Assembly (NCBI GenBank): GCA_007748055.1 | Contig: CP036279.1 | Span: 5,580,001 to 5,644,000, forward strand | Source of the DNA: Kolteria novifilia | GTDB lineage: Bacteria > Planctomycetota > Planctomycetia > Kolteriales > Kolteriaceae | Reading direction: 5' to 3' | Length of the DNA stretch: 64,000 bases | Shown: positions 50,053 through 58,121 of the stretch, piece after piece | Numbering within the stretch: position 1 is the first letter of the stretch | Layout: each line of letters opens with the position of its first letter | Made by a program: the position numbers and the translations under genes | The notes under the pieces: model-generated | Database searches by the model: none | The model's input: the letters and a program-made list of their open reading frames with translations, nothing else | Told to the model about the DNA's origin: nothing

Positions 50053-50634
50053 CTACGCGGGAGAGTTTGCGTGAAACTTGTGGTGGGCAGGGAGTTCGTA
50101 GTTCAGCAGATCCGTGAGCAGCTTCTCCGGACGGTCGTTGACGAGCAGAAGTTCGGCGTATTGGCTCTTGATGAATCCCTCACCGACCGCGTGACCGATG
50201 AAGGTGACGAGGGCGTCGAAATAGCCAGCGATGTTGAGCAACCCGATCGGCTTGCCGTGGAGCCCCAGTTGGGACCAGGAGAGGACTTCGGCGATCTCCT
50301 CCAATGTTCCGAAACCGCCCGGCAGCGTGACGAAGACGTCGGCGAGGTCTTGTAGCAACGCCTTGCGCGCGTGCATATCGGTCACGACGTGCATGTCCTC
50401 GACCCCCGGGTGCATCGCTTCCTTGGTCGCGAGCCCTCGTGGGATGACGCCGCGAACCTTCCCCCCGGCCTCGAGCACGGCATCGCTGACCGCGCCCATC
50501 AGCCCGACGCTTCCCCCTCCGTAGACCAACCCAAGCCCCTGCTCGACCATGGTTTTCCCAAGCTGCTGAGCCGCTTGTCGGTACTCGGGCTTCACGCCCT
50601 CCTTGGAACCACAGTAGACGCAAATCCATCGCAT
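50053..50634 (-). CDS. LOG-family (TIGR00730) nucleotide phosphoribohydrolase
   Basis: A protein of 193 aa from the ATG at 50634, which has GGGAGG upstream. The Rossmann-like fold and LOG signature are intact: 'VYCGSKEG', 'GLGLVYGGGSVGLMG', 'DMHARKALL' with the conserved Arg90-Lys91, and 'LPGGFGTLEEIAEVLSWSQLGLH' (P-G-G-x-G-T-x2-E). LOG enzymes split cytokinin riboside or other nucleoside 5'-monophosphates to base and ribose phosphate. In bacteria the role is probably purine salvage or stress. Single gene. Confidence 0.93.
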   Translation of the reverse strand: MRWICVYCGSKEGVKPEYRQAAQQLGKTMVEQGLGLVYGGGSVGLMGAVSDAVLEAGGKVRGVIPRGLATKEAMHPGVEDMHVVTDMHARKALLQDLADVFVTLPGGFGTLEEIAEVLSWSQLGLHGKPIGLLNIAGYFDALVTFIGHAVGEGFIKSQYAELLLVNDRPEKLLTDLLNYELPAHHKFHANSPA

Positions 50635-50855
50635 GAAACAGCCTCCCACCAAATCCCATCCGTCAACGGAGTCACAGAGACGTCCGATCGAGCCTCGGTT
50701 CGCCTAGAATCTCTCCCACGAACGCTCGCCTCGGCTTTTTCAATGAGTAGGCATATCGACGCGCGGAAGGAATCACGGCGCGAAAAGTGGGCGATCGCGA
50801 TTCGCAACGACACCCGACGCTTCATCGTCCGTCCCCACCGGTCGAAGGAAGAGAC

Positions 50856-52469
50856 TTGGACAGCATTCAGCAGTACTTGGCGTCCCAGCCCGCCGTGACC
50901 CTCTTCGTGATCATGGCGGTTGGGCTACTCGTTGGCCACATCAAGTTGGCCGGCTTCTCGTTGGGCCCATCGGGGGTTCTCTTCGTCGCCCTGGCATTTG
51001 GGCACTTTCAGATCATCTTGCCGCAGGTGCTCACGGGCTTGGGAACGGTCCTGTTCGTCTATGCCGTCGGGCTGCAAGCGGGCCCCCGCTTCGTCTCGGC
51101 GTTTCGCCGCCGGGGGATTACCCTCGCGTCGATCACCCTGATCACGCTGATCGGAACCGCGCTGGCGGCGGTCCTGGTCGCCTACCCACTGGGCATCAAA
51201 CCGGCTCTCGTCTCCGGACTTTTCGCCGGAGCCTTGACGAGCACGCCGGGGCTCGCCGCGAGTCTCGAGACCCTGCAGACGCCGGACGTCTCGGTCGGCT
51301 ACGGCATCGCGTACCCCTTCGGAATACTCGGGATCGTCGTCTTCGCCCAACTCCTTCCTCGTTGGCTCGACCTCGACCTCAAGGCCTCGGCCGCGGAGCT
51401 GGAGGCCTCGCAGAAGCCGCCCCGCGTGACCAGCGCCTGGTTTCGGGTGATCAACGCCCAGCTCGCGGGTCTGACCGTCCGCGAGATCGGCGACGCCCTT
51501 CCCCAGGGCGTGGTCCTTTGCCGTATCTCGAACGAGGGAACGATTCGCGCCGCCCTGCACGACGTCAATCTCGACTCCAACACACTCGTGCGGGCGACGG
51601 GAACCGTCGACCAGTTGCGGCGACTCGAGTTCCTCCTCGGCCCGCGCTCCGACGACTACGAGGAGCCACGCTCGACGATCACCTCACGCGACCTCGTCGT
51701 CACCGAACAAGCGGTGACCGGCCAAACCCTCCACGAGATGCGCTTCAACCAACGCTACGGCGTCAACATCTCGCGGCTGTGGCGGGACGAGTTCGAAGTC
51801 GTTCCCGACAAGAACACCCGGCTCGAGTACGGCGACATCATCCGCATCGTCGGCGACGTCCACGATTGCGAGCGCATCGGTCCCCTGGTCGGACACTCCG
51901 AGCGGCGCATCCAGGAGACGCGCTTCCTGCCCTTCTCCCTCGGCATCGTCCTGGGAGTGATCATCGGTGCCATCCCCATGACACTTCCCGGTGGCACGAC
52001 CGCCAAGCTCGGCATGGCGGGGGGGCCTCTCTTCGCGGGGTTGGTGCTCGGTCATCTGGGGCACCTCGGCTCGATGTCGTTTCGCGTTCCCTTCGCCGCG
52101 AAGTTTTTCATCCGCGAGGCGGGTCTGATGATGTTCCTTGCCGGCGCCGGCACCAGCGCGGGTCAGGACTTTGTCTCGGTCGTGGCTCGGGAGGGGATCA
52201 CCCTCTTTCTCGCGGGCGCGGTCATGACCGTCGTGCCACTGCTGATCGCGTTTCCGCTAGCCCACTACGTGTTTCGGCTCGACATTCTGACGGCGTTGGG
52301 CGGCATCTGCGGCGCGATGACGAGCACCCCCGGCCTCGGCGCGGTCTGCGAGGCCGCCGACTCGGAAAGTCCGGCGCTCGCGTACGCGACGGTCTATCCG
52401 ATCGCGCTGATCGCGGTGACGATCCTCGCGCCGCTCTTGCCGACGATCATCGAGCAGTGGGGGAGATAG
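50856..52469 (+). CDS. Aspartate:alanine-exchanger (AAE) family transporter
   Basis: A protein of 537 aa from the TTG at 50856, which has a strong AAGGAAGAG ribosome-binding site; a longer in-frame start encodes unlikely residues. It consists of two copies of the YidE/AspT membrane domain ('GVLFVALAFGHFQIILPQVLTGLGTVLFVYAVGLQAGPRFV…GALTSTPGLAASLE' and 'GGPLFAGLVLGHLGHLG…GLMMFLAGAGTSAG…CGAMTSTPGLGAVCEAAD') with two RCK_C (TrkA_C) domains between them (about 190-385). The repeated S/T-S-T-P-G-L motif is the family signature. It should exchange or move a small organic acid. No decarboxylase partner is nearby. Confidence 0.92.
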   Translation: MDSIQQYLASQPAVTLFVIMAVGLLVGHIKLAGFSLGPSGVLFVALAFGHFQIILPQVLTGLGTVLFVYAVGLQAGPRFVSAFRRRGITLASITLITLIGTALAAVLVAYPLGIKPALVSGLFAGALTSTPGLAASLETLQTPDVSVGYGIAYPFGILGIVVFAQLLPRWLDLDLKASAAELEASQKPPRVTSAWFRVINAQLAGLTVREIGDALPQGVVLCRISNEGTIRAALHDVNLDSNTLVRATGTVDQLRRLEFLLGPRSDDYEEPRSTITSRDLVVTEQAVTGQTLHEMRFNQRYGVNISRLWRDEFEVVPDKNTRLEYGDIIRIVGDVHDCERIGPLVGHSERRIQETRFLPFSLGIVLGVIIGAIPMTLPGGTTAKLGMAGGPLFAGLVLGHLGHLGSMSFRVPFAAKFFIREAGLMMFLAGAGTSAGQDFVSVVAREGITLFLAGAVMTVVPLLIAFPLAHYVFRLDILTALGGICGAMTSTPGLGAVCEAADSESPALAYATVYPIALIAVTILAPLLPTIIEQWGR

Positions 52470-52532
52470 CGTCTGATCGGGAAGGCCGACGTTGGCCCTC
52501 CGCGCCCCCCGAGAACAGGTAGGAGTAGCGCC

Positions 52533-52656
52533 TAGCAGCCCGTTGATCTATTCGATGCCGACTGCGTTCGATGCCGACGGCTAGCGCTCTGTTCCAACTT
52601 GAAGTTTGTGTTGGTGCAACCCTAGCCCTTTGGCACTGGCTGACAAGCAGACAATG
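52533..52656. repeat. Intergenic repeat pair
   Basis: A copy of the TAGCAGCCCGTTGAT end (52533-52554) is followed by a copy of the longer GCTCTGTTCCAA…CACTGGCTGACAAGC element (52586-52656), whose 23-nt hairpin (52634-52656) has partly lost its right arm. The latter matches 56324-56396. Confidence 0.7.
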
Positions 52657-52684
52657 GCACCCGAATCTTAGATGGACCAATGCA

Positions 52685-54397
52685 CTAATCGACGCAGGTC
52701 CGTTTGGTGGCGTCAATGAACTTGAATTGCAGGTTCCCCTTGCCCTTGACGGGGATCGTCGCGCACGAGTCGCAGTCGAAGTGTTGCTCGACTTGCCGCC
52801 AAGCGGGCACGCTCAGCGCGAGGTGACCGGGACGGCCGTTACTCTCCATCCGCGCGGCGGTGTTCACGGTATCCCCCCACAAATCGAAGAGATACTGCCG
52901 GCGACCGAGCAGCCCCCCCACCACCGGCCCGACATGAATGCCGACCCGCACGTCCCAGTGGGGACGAACCGCGTGCGCCGACCGAATGATCTTCAGCCCG
53001 CAGTGAACCGCGTCGAGAACCGGGTTGGCCACCGGCTTGAAGAGCCCCGCCGCCGCCATGAACGAATCGCCGATCGTCTTGATCTTCTGCATGTTGTACT
53101 GGATGGCGTGTTCCTCGAACGCGATCACCAGTTCCTGCAAATTCGAGACAATCTCCTCGGGATCGCGATCCTCGCAGTAGGGCGTGAAGCCGACGATGTC
53201 GGAGAAGAGGACCGCGACATTCTCGTAGCGGCGCGGCTTGACGTCGTCGGTCGCGATCAGCTCGTCGACGATCTCCGCCGGCAAGATCACATGCAGCAGA
53301 TCGTCGGCACGCTTCTTCTCGGTCTCGATCTGCTTGAGGTAGACCACCTCGCGATCGCGCAGACGCTTCTTTTCCAGACACGCGCCGATGCGCGCCCGTA
53401 GGACGGTCGGATTGAAGGGCTTGGGAAGATAGTCCTCTGCCCCCGCCTCGATACAGCGCACCACGCTGTCGATCTCGTCGAGCGCGGAAATCATGATCAC
53501 CGGCAAGTCACGATGCTGCGGGTCGCGCTTGATGTGCTCGAGCACCTGAATGCCGTTGATCTCCGGCATCATGATGTCGAGCAGAACCAGATCGAAGGCT
53601 TCCTTCTCGATCATGCCGAGGGCTTCGCGGCCGTTGCCGACCACTTCGACCTGGTGCCCCTGGCGACGCAGTTGCCGCGAGAGCATCTCGCGATTGATCT
53701 CGTTGTCGTCGACGAGCAGGAGGCGGCCGCGGTCGCTGTCGTGCGGGTAGGCGGCCGGCGACTCGATGGTATGAATCGTCTCGAGAACGTCGCGAAGCAT
53801 CCCGGAGACCGCCGAGTCCTCCAGGGCGATCTCCTCGGCCTCGCGCGGGGCACGCGTCAAGCCAACGATCTGGTCGATGAGGCTTAAGAGGCGAATCCCC
53901 GATAGATGAATCCGCTCGAGATCCGAGACGACTCCCGTGTTGACCGCCCCTCGAGCATCCTCGATCAACATCTCCGCGTAGCCGATAATGTGATTCAGCG
54001 GCGTGCGCAGTTCGTGTCGGACGCGGGCGCCAAACGCTTCGGCATCAAGGCGTCCCTCCTCCAATCGCTTTGGATCGAGTAGGGCGTTGACCATGTCGAG
54101 CAGCATGAGGCCCGAGTTGTGAATTTTCCGCACATCGCCGGAGAAACTCTCGTCCGAGGCACTCTCGGCGTCCTCGATCAGCATCTCGCTGTAGCCAATG
54201 ATCGCGTTGATCGGCGTACGGAGCTCATGACGGAGATTGGCGAGCACGGCGCTACGGCAACGATCGACTTCCAGATCGTCGCGCGCGCCGTTCTCCCGCA
54301 CCAGACCGGCTTGGGGAACCGACGTCGTTCCCGCGTCGTCGAGCGGAACTCGATCGACCGGATCGCTGGACTCAGGATGGGACGTTTCATCGTTCAT
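52685..54397 (-). CDS. Double HisKA - receiver - class III adenylate cyclase
   Basis: A protein of 570 aa. It has two tandem dimerisation/phosphotransfer helices of the HisKA type: His57 in 'LRHELRTPINAIIGYSEMLIEDAES' and His128 in 'VRHELRTPLNHIIGYAEMLIEDARG'. There is no histidine-kinase ATPase domain. A receiver domain (about 225-345) follows with phospho-acceptor Asp274 and Lys326 ('DYLPKPF'). The C-terminal class III cyclase domain (about 390-560) has metal-binding Asp400 and Asp444, Lys438 and Asp505 at the base-recognition positions (the pattern of adenylate rather than guanylate cyclases) and transition-state Asn512/Arg516. Overlaps the receiver gene at 54394 by ATGA. Likely makes cAMP under phosphorylation control. 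Confidence 0.93.
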   Translation of the reverse strand: MNDETSHPESSDPVDRVPLDDAGTTSVPQAGLVRENGARDDLEVDRCRSAVLANLRHELRTPINAIIGYSEMLIEDAESASDESFSGDVRKIHNSGLMLLDMVNALLDPKRLEEGRLDAEAFGARVRHELRTPLNHIIGYAEMLIEDARGAVNTGVVSDLERIHLSGIRLLSLIDQIVGLTRAPREAEEIALEDSAVSGMLRDVLETIHTIESPAAYPHDSDRGRLLLVDDNEINREMLSRQLRRQGHQVEVVGNGREALGMIEKEAFDLVLLDIMMPEINGIQVLEHIKRDPQHRDLPVIMISALDEIDSVVRCIEAGAEDYLPKPFNPTVLRARIGACLEKKRLRDREVVYLKQIETEKKRADDLLHVILPAEIVDELIATDDVKPRRYENVAVLFSDIVGFTPYCEDRDPEEIVSNLQELVIAFEEHAIQYNMQKIKTIGDSFMAAAGLFKPVANPVLDAVHCGLKIIRSAHAVRPHWDVRVGIHVGPVVGGLLGRRQYLFDLWGDTVNTAARMESNGRPGHLALSVPAWRQVEQHFDCDSCATIPVKGKGNLQFKFIDATKRTCVD

Positions 54398-54771
54398 GAT
54401 GGCTCTTGCCCACCGGCTAGCTGCTCAATCTTCACGAGAAGTCGTTTGAAGTCGACCGGCTTGGTGTCGTAGTCGTCGCATCCCGACTCCATCGCCCGCT
54501 CCCGGTCGCCCGCCATCGCGTGGGCGGTCAGGGCGATGATGGGAATCGCGCGCGTCGCCTCGTCGGCCTTCAGCAGTCGCGTCGCCTCCCAACCATCGAT
54601 GATAGGCAGACTCATGTCCATCAGCACGAGATCGGGCGCCGTCGACTTGGCCATCGAGACTCCCTGCTCGCCGTCGAGGGCGATGTCGACCTCGTAACCC
54701 CGCCGCATCAGACGCCGCGAAAGCATGTCGCGGTTCATTTCGTTGTCTTCCACGAGAAGAATCTTGGTCAT
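54394..54771 (-). CDS. Stand-alone response-regulator receiver
   Basis: A protein of 125 aa (ATG at 54771, GGAG upstream). A single receiver domain: 'ILLVEDNEMNRDMLSRRLMRRGYEVDIA' with the acidic pair Glu-Asp, phospho-acceptor in 'LVLMDMSLPIIDGWEA', Thr in 'PIIALTAHAMAGD' and Lys in 'DYDTKPVDF'. There is no output domain. It overlaps the start of the double-HisKA cyclase gene by four bases, so it is translated with it, and may pass phosphate to or from one of its His residues. Confidence 0.95.
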   Translation of the reverse strand: MTKILLVEDNEMNRDMLSRRLMRRGYEVDIALDGEQGVSMAKSTAPDLVLMDMSLPIIDGWEATRLLKADEATRAIPIIALTAHAMAGDRERAMESGCDDYDTKPVDFKRLLVKIEQLAGGQEPS

Positions 54772-55220
54772 CAAATCACTCCACCGAGCGAGTGAGCGAT
54801 GACGCGAGCCTCGCCGCGGGCTTCTCGGTCGTCAACAAGTCGGGCGGGGTCGAAGCACCGGAGTCCATCGACAGGGTCCTCATCTCGAGTCGGGCCGGAC
54901 GCATCGGTCTCGCGGTCCGTTGAACGATTCGAAGCCGAGCGTGAACGATGCTCGCCTTGGCCCCGCTTCCTTCAACAGTCCACCGGGGACGAGAGCGCCA
55001 TCGACGTTCTCCATTTCTATGGAGACCGTCGCTGGTCACCATGTACCATTTGGCGACGCCGCGTCCGAAGGGTGAAACCGGACGGGAGACCGCTTCGGCT
55101 CGACGCCACCACCTTGGGACTCCGCTGAGGACGAGGGAGGATCAGGGGACCAAGGGTCATGGCATCTATTGTGCGAAAAAGGGGAGGGGACGTCGCCCGC
55201 CGAACGCCAACCGCGTCGGA
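54772..55220. other. Intergenic, no supported gene
   Basis: About 450 bp between the phosphodiesterase-like gene and the receiver gene, both on the minus strand. An open frame of 88 codons (54776-55042, minus) ends just before the receiver start, but its composition is not protein-like. The promoter of the signalling pair should be here. Confidence 0.35.
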
Positions 55221-55991
55221 CTACGAGAATCGCAGCTCCTCGCCCGGCACTCCAATCCGTAAATGGGGCACCCCGAGGGCTCGCAGCTCGTCGACGACTT
55301 GGCGGTGAAAACGAGCCTTGATGTGGATCGCGACCACCGGAATCTGACGATCGAGCTTCTCCAGTTCCCGCGCGAACATCGCCGGCGTCAGGTGCATCGA
55401 CTGCTCCGCCAGCCACGTCAATTCGTTGGGGAACGAGGCCTCGAGCAACACCGCTTGGAGGTTCGGCGTTTGATTGGCAACCTCCCAGATCCGCTCGGTC
55501 GGCGCCGTGTCGGAACAGAGCAACACCGCGCCGGTCTCATCCTCCAGGATGTATCCATGGGTCGGGACGGGGTGATCGAGATCGATGGGTGTGATGCGGA
55601 CGCCATCGATGGTGACGGGCGTCTCCGACTCGACGACGTTGGTCTCGACCAGAGGCGTGCCGTCGCACGTCTCGAACGCGAAAAAGTCCGGCCAGATCGA
55701 ATTGTTGAAAAGGTGACGGCGCAGACCATCGAGCGTCACCTCGCTGGCATAGAGTGACACGTTGCGGACGTCGGGCGCGAAGACGTTCTCCAGGAAGGTC
55801 GGCAACGACGCGACATGGTCACAATGGGTGTGGGAAATAAAGATGTGCTTGACGCGCTCTTGCGATTCCGGCGTACCGTGGAATCCAAGACTTCCCGCAT
55901 CGATCGCGATCGAGTCGTTGATGACATAGGACGCGAGGTACTGGAATTCCCTCGATCCTTCCGCAACGGACGGGACTATTCGGACCCGCAA
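55221..55991 (-). CDS. Class II cyclic-nucleotide phosphodiesterase-like MBL protein
   Basis: A protein of 256 aa with a TTG start preceded by AAGGAG. The metallo-beta-lactamase fold has the metal motif HTHCDH (His54, His56, Asp58, His59) after 'SIAIDAGSLGFHG', then 'DLDHPVPTHGYILEDETGAVLLCSDTAPTERIWEVAN' and 'AVLLEASFPNELTWLAEQSMHLTPAMFARELEKL', which is the arrangement of class II (PDE1/CpdP-like) 3',5'-cyclic nucleotide phosphodiesterases. With the cyclase gene 800 bp downstream on the same strand, it would degrade the cyclase product. Cytoplasmic. Confidence 0.85.
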   Translation of the reverse strand: MRVRIVPSVAEGSREFQYLASYVINDSIAIDAGSLGFHGTPESQERVKHIFISHTHCDHVASLPTFLENVFAPDVRNVSLYASEVTLDGLRRHLFNNSIWPDFFAFETCDGTPLVETNVVESETPVTIDGVRITPIDLDHPVPTHGYILEDETGAVLLCSDTAPTERIWEVANQTPNLQAVLLEASFPNELTWLAEQSMHLTPAMFARELEKLDRQIPVVAIHIKARFHRQVVDELRALGVPHLRIGVPGEELRFS

Positions 55992-56323
55992 GACTTCGGC
56001 TCCTTGACGGCGAACACTCGCCTAGCTTACGGTTTTTGGCCGGACGCCACAATGGCCGCCTCGGGAGGTAGTGCATTCCACCGCGAAACAAGGCTTCCCC
56101 CGGCCTCGGACCACTCCGGTTCGCCGTTGGGGAACGCGACCGCGCCCAAACCACCAAACGATCAAGTGACACCTCGACGGCACGCCTCTCGTCGGCGCCT
56201 CTCCGCCTCGGCGTCTCTCCACCCGTTGATCAGTAGGAATCTCGTCTCGCGGATTCCACCAGGCTTCATCTCGTGCCTCGGGTCAGATTCGGGGTACGCT
56301 GGAAGCGCCCCCGTCGGACGCGT

Positions 56324-56396
56324 GCTCTGTTCCAATTCGAATTTGGTGTTTGTGCCCCCCAACCGTTTGCCACTGGCTGACCAACAGCCAGTGAGA
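56324..56396. repeat. Dispersed repeat with perfect 23-nt hairpin
   Basis: A GCTCTGTTCCAA…TGTTTGTGC stretch ends in the hairpin at 56371-56393 with arms CACTGGCT and AGCCAGTG around GACCAAC. It matches the copies at 52586 and, for the hairpin alone, 8299 and 59467. Confidence 0.75.
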
Positions 56397-56440
56397 AGCG
56401 ATCGTGGGTTCACAACCGGGAATCGAGCGTTTGACCGAGC

Positions 56441-56608
56441 ACTAGGCTTCGTCTCAAAAGTTGATCGTCGGCCCGAGGCACAGCGAGTTGGTGGGGGACG
56501 AGGAGGTCGAAACAGGCGAATCCGTTGGATTCGTCGATGCAGACCGACAAAGTCCCGCGGCAACGTAGCCAGCCGAAGCCAGAGCCGACTTTTGAGACGG
56601 AGCCTAGT
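56441..56608. mobile_element. IS5-like MITE with CTAG target duplication
   Basis: The ends GGCTTCGTCTCAAAAG and CTTTTGAGACGGAGCC are inverted repeats (20 of 21 positions when the flanking bases are included). CTAG occurs directly outside each end (56442-56445 and 56604-56607), agreeing with the four-base YTAR target used by IS5-group transposons. The interior of about 120 bp has no gene. A miniature element mobilised in trans is the best reading. Confidence 0.7.
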
Positions 56609-56736
56609 CCCCGGAATCATTTTCGCGTTGGGGGGGGGAAACAACTTCTTTTGGATCATTGTTCCCCGACCGGTCGGGCTACAGTATGACTCCTGAGAAC
56701 GAATTTCCGTCGCAGCATCAACCGGAGCGTAGAGGC

Positions 56737-58020
56737 ATGACCGAGACAACGTCGTGGACCGAGCAGCCACGCGAGCAGCAGGTAAGTGACTTGATGGCGG
56801 TCCTCGACGTCACGCGCAAGTTGGCCGCGTCGACCGAATTGGACACGCTCCTCAAGGCGATTGAGGAGTCGGCGCTGCAGGTGCTCGATTGCGAACGGGC
56901 CACGATCTTCCTCCACGACGCCGCGACCGACGAACTCTACAGTGAAGTCGCCACCGGCGTCGGCGAGATCCGCTTTGGCGCCAGCCTCGGGATCGCCGGC
57001 GAGGCGTTCCGCTCCGCCGCCGTCGTTCGCGTGCCCGACGCGTACGCCGACAAGCGGTTCAATCCCGAGATCGACCGCAAGACCGGCTACCGCACTCGCA
57101 GCATCCTCACCTTCCCGCTTCGCGGTTTCGACGGAGGCGCGGTCGGCGTGCTGCAAGTCCTCAACAAACGCGAGGGGACCTTCACCGAATGGGACGAAGA
57201 ACTCGGTCGCGCCTACGGCGCCCAGGCCGGGGTCGCGGTCCAGCGACAACGACTGCTCGACGAATTCGCCCAGAAACAGAAGATCGAACGGGACCTGCAA
57301 GTCGCGCGCGAGGTCCAACAAGCCCTCCTTCCCGAAGCGGCCCCGACCATTCCCGGCTTCGACCTCGCCGGCTGGAACAAGCCCGCCGACGAAACCGGAG
57401 GCGACTTCTTCGACTACCAACCGCTCGATGACGGCCGGGTCGTGGTGATGCTGGCCGACGCCACCGGTCACGGTATCGGGGCGGCGCTGGTCGCGTCGGA
57501 GTGCCGTTCGCTCCTGCGAGCGACCTTCCTCGCCGGCAGCGACATCGACCAGGCGCTCAACGGCGTCAATCGTATCCTCGAAGAGGATCTCCCCGACGAC
57601 CGCTTTCTGACCGCGTTCGTCGCGACCCTCTCCCCCGACAGCGACAAGATCGCGTTCGTCTCGGCGGGCCACGGGCCGATCATCCTCTACCGCGCCGCGA
57701 CCAAGGAGTGCCGGATCTGCAAGGCCAGCGGACTGCCGCTCTCGGTCCTGGCCGACCTTCCCTACGATCCGCCCGAGGAGTTCGCGATGGAGGAGGGCGA
57801 CATGCTTCTCATCGCCACCGACGGCTTCGACGAGTGGTCCGACGCCGAGGGCAACCCCTTCGGCACTGAACGCATCGAGGACTGTCTTCGCGACCACGCC
57901 GAGGAGCCCTCGTCGAAGCTCATCGAGCGACTCTACGAACGGGTCCTGGCCTTCACGGGCGGGACCGAGCAGCGCGACGACTTGACCGCGATCATCATCA
58001 AGCGTTGTGCGTCGTCGTAG
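56737..58020 (+). CDS. GAF-domain PP2C-type (SpoIIE) serine phosphatase
   Basis: A protein of 427 aa from the ATG at 56737 (AGAGG upstream); the ATG at 56686 would add 17 residues. A GAF domain (about 25-180, 'STELDTLLKAIEESALQVLDCERATIFLHDAATDELYSEVATG') is joined by a coiled linker 'FAQKQKIERDLQVAREVQQALLPEAAPTIPGFDLAGWNKPADETGGDFFDY' to a SpoIIE-type PP2C domain. Metal-binding Asp residues are in 'GGDFFDY', 'VMLADATGHG' and 'TDGFDEWSD'. The signature 'VAREVQQALLP' marks RsbU-like phosphatases, which dephosphorylate anti-anti-sigma factors. No STAS or RsbW partner is next to it. Confidence 0.93.
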   Translation: MTETTSWTEQPREQQVSDLMAVLDVTRKLAASTELDTLLKAIEESALQVLDCERATIFLHDAATDELYSEVATGVGEIRFGASLGIAGEAFRSAAVVRVPDAYADKRFNPEIDRKTGYRTRSILTFPLRGFDGGAVGVLQVLNKREGTFTEWDEELGRAYGAQAGVAVQRQRLLDEFAQKQKIERDLQVAREVQQALLPEAAPTIPGFDLAGWNKPADETGGDFFDYQPLDDGRVVVMLADATGHGIGAALVASECRSLLRATFLAGSDIDQALNGVNRILEEDLPDDRFLTAFVATLSPDSDKIAFVSAGHGPIILYRAATKECRICKASGLPLSVLADLPYDPPEEFAMEEGDMLLIATDGFDEWSDAEGNPFGTERIEDCLRDHAEEPSSKLIERLYERVLAFTGGTEQRDDLTAIIIKRCASS

Positions 58021-58121
58021 TCGACGTGCATGACCCCTCCATCGGCCGACCGCGGCCGCGACGAGAACCTATCGCATTCATTGACACCCAAGCCGAACCA
58101 GGCGTGAACGAGGGCCCGTGA

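Noticed and set aside
54776-55042. 88-codon minus-strand frame ending just before the receiver gene
   Set aside because: Position is attractive, but the composition is Arg/Ser-rich and random-looking, and no domain or good start was seen.
58081-58109. Perfect TTGACA upstream of glutamate dehydrogenase
   Set aside because: No acceptable -10 box occurs at 16-18 bases, and the distance to the ATG is too short for a normal leader with a ribosome-binding site.
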